Assembly: GCA_001775965.1 (NCBI GenBank)
Contig: MEZG01000050.1
Location: 1 to 7,497, forward strand
DNA length: 7,497 nt
Reading direction: 5' to 3'
From: Candidatus Bathyarchaeota archaeon RBG_13_60_20
GTDB lineage: Archaea > Thermoproteota > Bathyarchaeia > TCS64
In this document: positions 1 to 7,075 of the stretch, piece by piece
How positions within the stretch are numbered: the stretch's first letter is position 1
Layout of the letters: each line of letters opens with the position of its first letter
Notes under the pieces: generated by a model
Database searches by the model: none
Told to the model about the DNA's origin: nothing
What the model saw: only the letters and a program-made list of their open reading frames with translations
Position numbers and translations under genes: made by a program

Positions 1-1458
1 GGAGGACTGGTATCCCCCATATTGGGTAGCCTGAGTGACAGGATGATGATCCCAAGACTCAAGGGTGCTTGGATGGTGCTCATATCCGCTGGGGCCCTCA
101 TCTCGGTTTACATGCTGTACCTGCAGGTGAAGGCGTCCGCCAACGAGATTCTGCTGATGGGCGTGTGGGGTCAGAGGCCGCCCCTGGCCGGGTGCTTCGA
201 GATCGATATGCTGGGTGTCTTCATGGCGGGCAGCATATCGGTGCTGGGGCTGTTGGTGGCCGTGTACTCCATAAGCTACATGGAGAAGGAAAGCAGGCTC
301 ACAGAGTTCTACACGCTCATGGCCTTCATGATGGCGGGCATGATGGGCGTCGTCATGGCGGGAGACATGTTCACCCTGTTCGTCTTCTGGGAGCTCATGG
401 GGCTGTCAAGCTACGTGCTCGTCGCCTTCCAGAAGAGGACCTGGGGACCCATCGAAGCCGGGTTCAAGTACCTTGTGATGAGCGCGACGGCGGGCGCCTT
501 CCTGCTCCTAAGCATGTCCATAATGTACGGGATGACCGGCACCCTGAACTTCGCGGCTCTGGCAGCCAGCCTGAAGGGCGCCCCGGTCACCCCCTGGACG
601 ATATTCCTCCTAAGCTGCCTCATCATAGGATTCGGAGTGAAGTCGGCAATAGTCCCCCTCCACACCTGGCTCCCCGATGCTCACCCCGAGGCCCCGAGCC
701 CAATAAGCGCGCTCCTGTCAGGGATAGTCATCGAGACAGGCCTCTACGCCATGGTCAGGGTGCTGTTCCTAGTCTTCGAGCCAGGGTTCTTCACGTGGCC
801 CATGGCGATCCTGGCCATCATAACAATGAGCCTGGGGAACATAATGGCCCTGCTTCAGACCGACCTTAAGCGCCTGCTGGCCTACTCCAGCATCGCCCAG
901 ATCGGGTACATGCTGATAGGCGTGTCTACGGGTCTAAGCTACGGCCTCCTCGGGACCTTCATGCACGTGTTCAACCACTCCCTGATGAAGGGGGTCGCCT
1001 TCCTCGCCGCGGGCAACATCGTCCACGAGACGGGCACCCGGGACATCAGCGAGATGAGGGGCGTGGGGAGGATGATGCCGTTGACTACGTTCGCCATAAT
1101 CATTGCGTTCCTGGGCCTCGGCGGCGTACCCGGCACCAGCGGCTTCATCAGCAAGCTCATACTGTTCAACGCCTCGCTGGGCGCCGGAATCCCAATACTG
1201 GCGGTTGTGGGCGTCCTCAACAGCACGCTGAGCATGGCATACTACCTGAGAGTGATAATGGTCCTCCTCGACGGCAAGGCGGCGGAAGGCATGAAGGTGA
1301 AGGAGGCCCCGCTGATGATGGCGGGGGTCTCGCTGGTCATGTCCATACTCATAATTGCTCTAGGGCTCTACCCTAACCCCATAATGGGCATCTCAACCGA
1401 TGCCTCTGAGGCCCTGATTACGGGCCTCGCCAACTACATAGGAGCTGTTCTGAGATGA
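1..1458 (+). CDS. Antiporter-like membrane subunit of a complex I-like enzyme (MrpD/MbhH/NuoN type), 5' end outside window
   Basis: This is a polytopic inner-membrane protein of the proton-translocating NuoL/M/N-Mrp antiporter family, predicted to carry ions across the membrane as part of a complex I-like arm. The frame is open from base 1. A TTG at 22 could start it, but the residues before it (GGLVSPILG) look like the end of the family's first membrane helix, so I treat the gene as 5'-partial. Counting codons from base 1, family residues are visible: TM5 Glu131 in WELMGLSSY, TM7 Lys214 in GVKSAIVPLHTWLPDAH, Lys290 in LKRLLAYSS, His326 and Lys330 in NHSLMKG, and TM12 Lys385 in SGFISKL. The HPEAPSPISALLSG loop resembles MrpD/MbhH or NuoM more than NuoN. 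At the usual TM8 lysine position there is Glu245 (IVIETGLYA). The stop overlaps the next start by 4 bp (ATGA), implying translational coupling. Family membership is certain; the exact paralogue is not. Confidence 0.88.
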   Translation, partial: GGLVSPILGSLSDRMMIPRLKGAWMVLISAGALISVYMLYLQVKASANEILLMGVWGQRPPLAGCFEIDMLGVFMAGSISVLGLLVAVYSISYMEKESRLTEFYTLMAFMMAGMMGVVMAGDMFTLFVFWELMGLSSYVLVAFQKRTWGPIEAGFKYLVMSATAGAFLLLSMSIMYGMTGTLNFAALAASLKGAPVTPWTIFLLSCLIIGFGVKSAIVPLHTWLPDAHPEAPSPISALLSGIVIETGLYAMVRVLFLVFEPGFFTWPMAILAIITMSLGNIMALLQTDLKRLLAYSSIAQIGYMLIGVSTGLSYGLLGTFMHVFNHSLMKGVAFLAAGNIVHETGTRDISEMRGVGRMMPLTTFAIIIAFLGLGGVPGTSGFISKLILFNASLGAGIPILAVVGVLNSTLSMAYYLRVIMVLLDGKAAEGMKVKEAPLMMAGVSLVMSILIIALGLYPNPIMGISTDASEALITGLANYIGAVLR

Positions 1459-3638
1459 GTGTACTTGAGACCCTTATAGAGTACCCGGGGCCGTTCCTGG
1501 CCTGGATGCTCCCAATGGTAGGGGCCATGCTGATGCCTGTATTTGGGAGGATCAACCAGAAGCTGAGAGACTACGGGGCGGTCCTGTTCGCGTTCTCCGC
1601 CGTGGTCGCCGCGGCAACCATGATACCGTACTTGTTCAGCGGCCACTCGCCCGGGGACGTGAAGCTCGTCACCTGGCTGACTCTCCCCAACGGCGCCCCC
1701 CTGGAGTTCGGGGTCCTGGTGGACCCCCTCAGCATAATCATATGCAACGTCGTGGCCTCCATCAGCTTCCTGATAGTTGTATACTCCACGTCGTACATGC
1801 ACGGGGACCCCGGCCTTGACAGGTACTGGTTCCTGTTCCTGTACTTCATCGGGAACATGCTGCTGCTGGTCATGGCCGACAACATTATCATGACCCTGAT
1901 AGGCTGGGAGGGCGTGGGAATCTGCAGCTACGGCCTCATCGGCTACTACTACAGGGACGATAAGGAGAGGTGGCTGGGCGGCCCGCCCCCCACCAAGATG
2001 TTCCCCCCGAGCCACGCCGGCATGAAGGCCTTCGTGGTCACGGGCATCGGCGACGTGCTGCTCCTCGCCGGCGTCTTCATCGTGTACCAGTACGCTGGGA
2101 CCTTCAACTACGTGGAGCTGGTCCAGCACTCCGAGGAGTGGCTGGCCCACGTGGCCCAGGTGCCCGGCCTCGTCGCCCTCATGGCAGTCCTCCTTCTGGG
2201 AGGCCCCATAGGCAAGTCCGCCCAGTTCCCGCTGCATGAGTGGCTCCCAGAGGCCATGGCGGGCCCCACAACGGTGTCCGCCCTCATCCACGCCGCCACT
2301 ATGGTCAAGGCCGGGGTCTACCTCGTGGCCAGGATGAGCCCCATCTTCTACATAGGGACGTGGACCCTCCACCTCCCCGAGGCGCAGGTCTACTTCGTCG
2401 CCATAGCCATAGTGGGCGCATTCACGTGCTTCTTGGCCGCGAGCCAGGCCCTCATAGCCCTGGAGTTCAAGAAGATTCTGGCCTACTCCACCGTAAGCCA
2501 GATCGGTTACATGATGATGGGCCTGGGGCTTGGCGGGTTCTCCGAGGAGGCTTACCTGGTGGGGCTGACAGCCGGAGTCTACCACCTGGCAAGCCACGCC
2601 CTGTTCAAGGCTTCGCTATTCCTGGGCGCGGGGGCGGTGATTCACGCGGTCGAGAGCATATACATCTCCGATATGGGGGGCCTGAAGAAGCACATGCCCA
2701 AGACCTACTGGCTCATGGTCTTGGCCACCCTTAGCCTTTCAGGCATCCCCGTGTTCAGCGGGTTCTGGAGCAAGGACGCCGTATTCATCTCAGCCCTGGT
2801 CGCCGGGACCCCCCTGGCCTACGCGCTGCTGGCCGTCGGCGTCGTCAGCGCGGCCATGACCTTCGCTTACAGCATCAGGTACATCAACAGGGTCTTCAGG
2901 CACGAGGAGAGCAAGTTCATCAAGGACCTTGAGCACCATGGGCACCACCTCCACGAGGCCCCCACGGTCATGTGGGTGCCCATCGCCATACTTGTTGCCA
3001 TGTTCTGCACCGTGGGTCTGCTGGGCTTCGCTGGCCTCTTCAACGAGGGGCTGAACCCCGAGGTGTTCATAGAGGGGCAGATGCACCACATGTTAGAGGC
3101 CATACTGCCCCACGAGGTCGCGGAGCACCTCCACGTTCCCCACGTGGGCGCCTCGACCAAGCTCGTCGGCGTGGGGCTGAGCGCAGTCGCACTAGCCTTG
3201 GGCGGGCTCCTGGGCTACAACTTCTACTGGGCACGCAACTGGGACCCCTGGGCCTGGGTGCAGGCCAGCCGCATCCGGATCGCCACCCACACCTTCCTCT
3301 GGAACAGGTGGTACATGAACTCCACATACTACGTGGTCTTCGTGGAAGGCGTCCTCTCACTGAAGCAGCTCATCTACGACAACTTCGAGGCGAAGGCGCT
3401 AATCCCGCTCAGCGACGCCGTCGCCAAGGGCAGCCAGATGCTCAGCGACGCCCTGTACGCGGATGTCGAGGAGAGGACCATCTTCGGGACCATCAACACC
3501 GGGGTGCCCTCGCTGGTCGCAGGGGTGTACCACCGCGTCAAGACGACGCAGACTGGCCTGCTGAGCATAAACCTGTTCTACATGGCGGCCCTGCTCCTGG
3601 TGCTGATAATAGGGATGATCATAGGGGGAGGCCTGTAG
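1455..3638 (+). CDS. nuoL: NuoL/FpoL-type proton-translocating subunit of complex I-like enzyme
   Basis: This is a 727-residue NuoL-type subunit, expected at the far end of the membrane arm of a complex I-like enzyme. It has the NuoL signature residues: DPLS near residue 90, TM5 Glu152 in GWEGVGICSY, TM7 Lys254 in GKSAQFPLHEWLPEAM, His279 and Lys285 in LIHAATMVKAGVYL, LEFKKILAYS, and TM12 Lys440 in SGFWSKD. The C-terminus fits the NuoL lateral-helix (HL) region: after a membrane helix near 570-592 come about 110 mostly amphipathic residues, including WNRWYMNSTYY, then TQTG and a last membrane helix near 702-725. It is longer than E. coli NuoL (613 aa). Some of the extra length is a Pro-rich loop near 173-186, and some is His-rich loops near 494-500 and 544-563. 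The ATG overlaps the upstream stop (ATGA), with GGAG at 1441-1444. The following gene starts on the next base after the TAG. Assignment as NuoL is firm; whether the partner enzyme is Nuo, Fpo or another type is unknown. Confidence 0.93.
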   Translation: MSVLETLIEYPGPFLAWMLPMVGAMLMPVFGRINQKLRDYGAVLFAFSAVVAAATMIPYLFSGHSPGDVKLVTWLTLPNGAPLEFGVLVDPLSIIICNVVASISFLIVVYSTSYMHGDPGLDRYWFLFLYFIGNMLLLVMADNIIMTLIGWEGVGICSYGLIGYYYRDDKERWLGGPPPTKMFPPSHAGMKAFVVTGIGDVLLLAGVFIVYQYAGTFNYVELVQHSEEWLAHVAQVPGLVALMAVLLLGGPIGKSAQFPLHEWLPEAMAGPTTVSALIHAATMVKAGVYLVARMSPIFYIGTWTLHLPEAQVYFVAIAIVGAFTCFLAASQALIALEFKKILAYSTVSQIGYMMMGLGLGGFSEEAYLVGLTAGVYHLASHALFKASLFLGAGAVIHAVESIYISDMGGLKKHMPKTYWLMVLATLSLSGIPVFSGFWSKDAVFISALVAGTPLAYALLAVGVVSAAMTFAYSIRYINRVFRHEESKFIKDLEHHGHHLHEAPTVMWVPIAILVAMFCTVGLLGFAGLFNEGLNPEVFIEGQMHHMLEAILPHEVAEHLHVPHVGASTKLVGVGLSAVALALGGLLGYNFYWARNWDPWAWVQASRIRIATHTFLWNRWYMNSTYYVVFVEGVLSLKQLIYDNFEAKALIPLSDAVAKGSQMLSDALYADVEERTIFGTINTGVPSLVAGVYHRVKTTQTGLLSINLFYMAALLLVLIIGMIIGGGL

Positions 3639-5117
3639 ATGATAGGATCACTCTGGCTAGCGACACTGGCGCCCGTCCTCTTCATTCCCGTTGTTTACCT
3701 CCTGGGCAGACGCATGGGTAAACTCGTCAGCTGGGTGACTCTGATCCCGCTGCTGGGCAGCACCCTGTACTTCGCGAGCCTCCTGGGGGGCATATCCGAG
3801 AGCCCGGTCAGCGAGTACTTTTACTGGCTTCCGGGGATAAGGTTCGGGCTGTACGCCGACGGGCTGAGCCTGCCCATCGTCCTGACCGTGGCGGTCCTCT
3901 CGGCCATCATAGTCGTCTACTCGCAGCCCTACATGGAGCACAGCATACACGAGCAGTACCACCACGAGAACAACAGAGCCCACGCGACGTACTACTCGCT
4001 GTACCTGGCCTACGTGACGAGCATGATGGGCGTCGTGTTGAGCACCAACGTGTTCGAGTTCTACCTGTTCTTCGAGCTGATGATAATCCCATCCTGGGCC
4101 CTCATCAACGTCTACGGCTCGGGCGAGCGCGAGAAGATCGGCCTTATGTACCTGCTCTGGTCCATTGTGGGAGCCGTCGCCTTCGTCACGGGGGCCCTGT
4201 CAGCCTACGCGAACACGGGCTCGTTCGAGATAGCGGACCTGGCGCGGCTGACCGGCTCACCCTGGGCAACGTTCATAGTCGCGTCCATGCTGGTGGGCCT
4301 GTGCGTGAAGATGGCGTTGTTCGGGCTACACATATGGCTCCCCTTCGCCCACGCCGAGGCCCCGACGCCCATCAGCGCCCTGCTGAGCCCCGCCATGATC
4401 GGCCTGGCCGCCTACGCCATCGTGAGGATGCTTCTCCCCGTCCAGGGGGTGATGGAGGCGAGCTTCGCGCTGACCCTCATCTGGGGCCTGGTGACGATGA
4501 TCTACGGCGGGATGATGGTCATGGCGCAGAACGACATCAAGCGCCTCCTCGCCTACTCCAGCATGAGCCAGATGGGCTACCTGTTCGTGGGCATCGCAAG
4601 CGCGACCACCCTCGGCGTCAGCGGCTCGATGATGCACTACATCAGCCACGGCCTGGGGAAGGCGGCTCTCTTCCTGAGCGTCGGGGCGGTCATGCACCAG
4701 ACGGGCAACAGGGACATACGCAGGCTCGGCGGCCTCGCCGCCAGGATGCCCATCACGGCGTTGGCCTTCCTGATAGGTGCCATGAACATCTCCGGCATCC
4801 CGCCGACCATGGGCTTCGTCTCCAAGCTGATGATATTCATGGGCACGTTCGGGCCCGGGGTCCACGAGATATCCGCGGAGCTGGTGCTCGCCCTGGTGGC
4901 CATACTGTCAACGGCTCTCACCATCGGGTACATGATGTGGACCATGCGTCGCATCTTCTACGGTCCCATCCCCGCGCACCTCGAGGACGTGAAGGAGGCT
5001 TCGCCGTTGATGACCATACCAATGGTGCTGCTGTGCGCCCTATCGATACTAATCGGTCTCTATCCGAGGCCGATCATCGACCCGATCATGGAGGTAGTAG
5101 CTGCGCTACTCGTGTGA
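3639..5117 (+). CDS. nuoM: NuoM-like proton-translocating subunit of complex I-like enzyme
   Basis: This is a 492-residue multi-helix membrane protein of the NuoM/NuoL/Mrp antiporter family, predicted to be one pumping module of the membrane arm. The N-terminal region ends with the NuoM-like stretch GIRFGLYADGLSLP. TM5 Glu146 lies in FFELMIIPSW, TM7 Lys224 in CVKMALFGLHIWLPFAHAEA, a lysine in DIKRLLAYSS, His337 and Lys341 in SHGLGKAALF, and TM12 Lys396 in GFVSKLM. At the TM8 position that usually holds lysine there is Gly255 (AMIGLAAYAIVR). E. coli NuoM has a TM12 glutamate, so Lys here is more like NuoL, NuoN and Mrp. The ATG directly follows the nuoL TAG and is served by a strong Shine-Dalgarno, GGGGGAGG at 3624-3631, 7 bases upstream. 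The next gene is a close paralogue. I am confident of the family and fairly confident of the NuoM assignment. Confidence 0.9.
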   Translation: MIGSLWLATLAPVLFIPVVYLLGRRMGKLVSWVTLIPLLGSTLYFASLLGGISESPVSEYFYWLPGIRFGLYADGLSLPIVLTVAVLSAIIVVYSQPYMEHSIHEQYHHENNRAHATYYSLYLAYVTSMMGVVLSTNVFEFYLFFELMIIPSWALINVYGSGEREKIGLMYLLWSIVGAVAFVTGALSAYANTGSFEIADLARLTGSPWATFIVASMLVGLCVKMALFGLHIWLPFAHAEAPTPISALLSPAMIGLAAYAIVRMLLPVQGVMEASFALTLIWGLVTMIYGGMMVMAQNDIKRLLAYSSMSQMGYLFVGIASATTLGVSGSMMHYISHGLGKAALFLSVGAVMHQTGNRDIRRLGGLAARMPITALAFLIGAMNISGIPPTMGFVSKLMIFMGTFGPGVHEISAELVLALVAILSTALTIGYMMWTMRRIFYGPIPAHLEDVKEASPLMTIPMVLLCALSILIGLYPRPIIDPIMEVVAALLV

Positions 5118-5122
5118 GGTGA
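5116..5122 (+). promoter_or_regulatory. Shine-Dalgarno GAGGTGA that sets the start of the fourth antiporter gene
   Basis: GAGGTGA matches the complement of the archaeal 16S rRNA 3' end (anti-SD ATCACCTCC). It overlaps the TGA stop of the previous gene (5115-5117) and sits 5 bases before GTG at 5128. An in-frame GTG at 5119 lies inside this motif and so is unlikely to be the start. An in-frame ATG at 5140 is 17 bases away, too far for optimal spacing. Confidence 0.7.
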
Positions 5123-5127
5123 ATGAT

Positions 5128-6621
5128 GTGGTAAACAACATGCTTTTCCTGATGATCCTGGTGGCTTTCCTGCCGGCGCCACTGGTCTACTTGATGGGTA
5201 AGAGCGTTGGCAAGAAGGTTAGCTGGGTGGTGTTCGCCGTTCTCCTCGGGATCACCGTCGTCCTCGGGTGGCTCATCCCGGTGGTCGAGCACGAGGTGCT
5301 GTTGGAGGAGTATGGATGGGTGGCCTCACCTGTCAGGCCCACCTTCGGCCTGCTGGCGGACGGGCTCAGCGTGCCCATGCTTTTCACGTTCCTGTTCGTG
5401 TTCGCGGGCGCGACCCTTTTCAGCATGCCCTACATGGAGAGGAGGTTCAGCCTCGGCGACATCGAGGGGGGCAACGACCAGTACGCCAGGTTCTACACCC
5501 TGTTCCTGCTGTACGGGGCCAGCGTCGCTGGGTCCATGCTGGCCACCAACCTGATAGAGTTCTTCCTCTTCTTCGAGATGGCCCTCGTCTTCTCCTGGCT
5601 GCTGGTGTTCCTCTACGGGTACGGTGACAGGAGGCGTAACTCCATGGTGTACTTCATATGGACCCACATCGGGGGCGGCGCCCTCCTGGTGGGCATCCTG
5701 GGCGCGTACTGGACGGTGGGCAGCTTCGAGATCGCCGACCTGGCCCACATCGCCTCCTACCCCAACGTCACGTGGATCGGCGTGGTCATCACCCTCGGCA
5801 TCCTCGTCAAGATAGGGGCCCTGGGCTTCCACGGCTGGATGCCTGGAACTTACTCCGAGTCGCCTGCCCCCGTCAGCGCGGTCCTGGGGGCCACCTCGGT
5901 GATGCTGAGCACCTACGCCATGGCCCGGCTCCTGCCCCCCTTCCAACCTGTGCTTCAGGGTATAAGCGGGTGGTTCATGCTGTGGGCCCTCGCCACGATC
6001 CTCTACGCCGGCGTCATGGCGCTTGCTCAGAGAGACACCAAGCGCCTCGTCGCGTACCTCAGCATGAGCCAGATGAACTACTGCGTCCTAGGGATATTCA
6101 CCTACGTGCCCTACGGGGTCCTAGGCGCCGTCTCGTACAGCATAAGCCACGGCCTGGCCATCGGGCTGCTGTTCCTGGTCTCGGGGGCGCTGCTCTACGT
6201 GACGGGGACGCGGGACATGACCAAGATGGGCGGCCTCTCCGAGAAGCTGCCAATCACACTCCTGGCCACCATGGCGGGCTTCCTCACCATAGGCGGGGTG
6301 CCTCCGGCGGTGGGCTTCAAGTCCAAGTTCATCCTGCTGAGCGGGGCCTTCGTGAGGGGCTTCTCCACGGGCTGGCTGGAGTTGTCGGTGGCCATCCTCG
6401 CCGGGAGCCTGGCGACGCTGGTGACCCTGGGGTACGAGTTCAGGACGGTGTGGCGTGTCTACTACGGTAAGCTGCCCGACGCCCTCAAGGAGGTGGCGCG
6501 GGTCCCGGGCCCGATGATAGTCACGTTCGTGGCTCTCGGCGCACTGTCGATAATCTTCGGTGTGTGGCCCGCGCTGTTCACCAACGCCCTGGACGCGTTC
6601 ATCGAGCACCTGTTCCACTAA
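5128..6621 (+). CDS. Divergent NuoM/MrpD-like antiporter subunit, tandem paralogue of the preceding gene
   Basis: This is a 497-residue polytopic membrane protein of the NuoM/MrpD antiporter family, probably a fourth pumping module of the same membrane arm. I chose GTG 5128 because of the Shine-Dalgarno at 5116-5122. It parallels the preceding protein along its length: LVYLMGKSVGKKVSW against VVYLLGRRMGKLVSW, GLLADGLSVP against GLYADGLSLP, shared SFEIADLA, and shared SHGL. Family residues kept are TM5 Glu150 (FFEMALVFSW), TM7 Lys228 (LVKIGALGFH), a lysine in DTKRLVAYLSMSQM, and TM12 Lys400 with an extra Lys398 (GFKSKFIL). Two usual lysines are absent: Met259 sits at the TM8 position (SVMLSTYAMAR) and Ile345 at the TM11 position, where the paralogue has Lys. 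The loop WMPGTYSESPAPVSA resembles the WLPGSY-type loop of MrpD more than NuoM. It is the last gene of the membrane-arm unit before a 132-bp spacer. The family is firm; the precise subunit name is uncertain. Confidence 0.88.
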   Translation: MVNNMLFLMILVAFLPAPLVYLMGKSVGKKVSWVVFAVLLGITVVLGWLIPVVEHEVLLEEYGWVASPVRPTFGLLADGLSVPMLFTFLFVFAGATLFSMPYMERRFSLGDIEGGNDQYARFYTLFLLYGASVAGSMLATNLIEFFLFFEMALVFSWLLVFLYGYGDRRRNSMVYFIWTHIGGGALLVGILGAYWTVGSFEIADLAHIASYPNVTWIGVVITLGILVKIGALGFHGWMPGTYSESPAPVSAVLGATSVMLSTYAMARLLPPFQPVLQGISGWFMLWALATILYAGVMALAQRDTKRLVAYLSMSQMNYCVLGIFTYVPYGVLGAVSYSISHGLAIGLLFLVSGALLYVTGTRDMTKMGGLSEKLPITLLATMAGFLTIGGVPPAVGFKSKFILLSGAFVRGFSTGWLELSVAILAGSLATLVTLGYEFRTVWRVYYGKLPDALKEVARVPGPMIVTFVALGALSIIFGVWPALFTNALDAFIEHLFH

Positions 6622-6623
6622 AC

Positions 6624-6640
6624 TCTTTCCCTCATATTTT
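6624..6640 (+). terminator. Possible T-rich archaeal terminator after the membrane-arm operon
   Basis: Just after the TAA stop come two pyrimidine/T-rich tracts, CTCTTTCCCTC and ATATTTT, in an otherwise G+C-rich region. Archaeal intrinsic termination commonly uses T-runs without a strong hairpin, and I see no obvious hairpin here. The call rests on location and base composition only. Confidence 0.35.
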
Positions 6641-6698
6641 CAACCACGATACAATCCACACACCTTTACGTGCGCGGAGCCCCAGAAGCACGTTTCAC

Positions 6699-6730
6699 GG
6701 GTTTTCATATGTGCATAAGTTTTTTTAGGC
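6699..6730 (+). promoter_or_regulatory. Possible archaeal promoter of the ATP synthase operon
   Basis: The 132-bp spacer becomes T-rich here. Two candidate box A elements are TTTTCATATG (6702-6711) and TTTTTTTA (6720-6727), the second preceded by purine-containing CATAAG that could act as a BRE. The first would give a transcript with a short leader containing GATAGG (6745-6750). The second would give a start very near the ATG at 6754, close to leaderless. Neither matches the consensus well. The promoter is inferred from the gap, the change in gene function across it, and the A+T-rich composition. Confidence 0.35.
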
Positions 6731-6753
6731 GAGGAAACGTTGCTGATAGGAAA

Positions 6754-7071
6754 ATGAGCATAGCTGTCATTGGCCCCTCCTCTTTCGTCACGTGCTTCGA
6801 GCTCATCGGCGCCTCAGGCTACGAGGAGCACGAGGAGGGGGCAGTGGTCGCGACCCTTACCCGCCTAGTCAACGAGGGCGACTTCAAGCTCATCGTCATC
6901 CCTGAACGATACGCGGGGGCCACCCGGCCCGTCAGGGAGGAGGTGATGAAGAGGGGCAGGATCACGCCCATCTTCGCCCTCATACCCGACCTGACCATGG
7001 AGACAGGGATGAGGATGGAGGAGCTACAGGCGGTGGTCTCGCTCGCTATAGGTACAAGGTTGGAGTTATAG
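6754..7071 (+). CDS. atpF: A-type ATP synthase subunit F (central stalk)
   Basis: This is a 105-residue soluble subunit of the archaeal/vacuolar-type ATP synthase, where F sits on the central rotor stalk with subunit D and couples ion flow to catalysis. Its length matches the roughly 100-residue family norm. The N-terminus MSIAVIGPSSFVTCFELIGA follows the family pattern of a first beta strand (IAVIG) then a helix with FxLxGA. A central strand FKLIVIPERYA, then ITPIFALIPD, and a C-terminal helix ending AIGTRLEL also fit. The frame is open further upstream to a GTG at 6670, but those 28 residues fall in the A+T-rich spacer and do not resemble subunit F, so ATG 6754 is preferred; GATAGG just upstream is a weak Shine-Dalgarno. 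It is first in its operon, 4 bp before the next ATG. The order F then H then E differs from the Methanosarcina arrangement (H-I-K-E-C-F-A-B-D). Confidence 0.9.
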   Translation: MSIAVIGPSSFVTCFELIGASGYEEHEEGAVVATLTRLVNEGDFKLIVIPERYAGATRPVREEVMKRGRITPIFALIPDLTMETGMRMEELQAVVSLAIGTRLEL

Positions 7072-7075
7072 AACA

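Noticed and set aside
22..24. TTG at 22 as the true start of the first gene
   Set aside because: The frame is open to the window edge, and the residues before it resemble the end of the first membrane helix of the family, so the real start is probably upstream.
1434..2597. A 387-codon open frame on the minus strand across the NuoL gene
   Set aside because: Its product is rich in Gly, His, Glu and Val without membrane helices or any recognisable domain, and it lies antisense to a clearly conserved NuoL. Long antisense open frames are expected in G+C-rich genes.
5326..5946. A 206-codon minus-strand open frame, and similar ones at 6121-6618 and 4326-4865
   Set aside because: All are composition-driven shadows of the conserved plus-strand antiporter genes, with low-complexity products and no domain.
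6670..6753. N-terminal extension of subunit F from a GTG at 6670
   Set aside because: The extension would be encoded in the A+T-rich spacer and does not look like the family; starting at ATG 6754 gives the standard length and the typical IAVIG N-terminus.
6622..6753. A small RNA or tRNA gene in the spacer
   Set aside because: I looked for a cloverleaf, a CCA end, box C/D motifs and strong hairpins and found none convincing.
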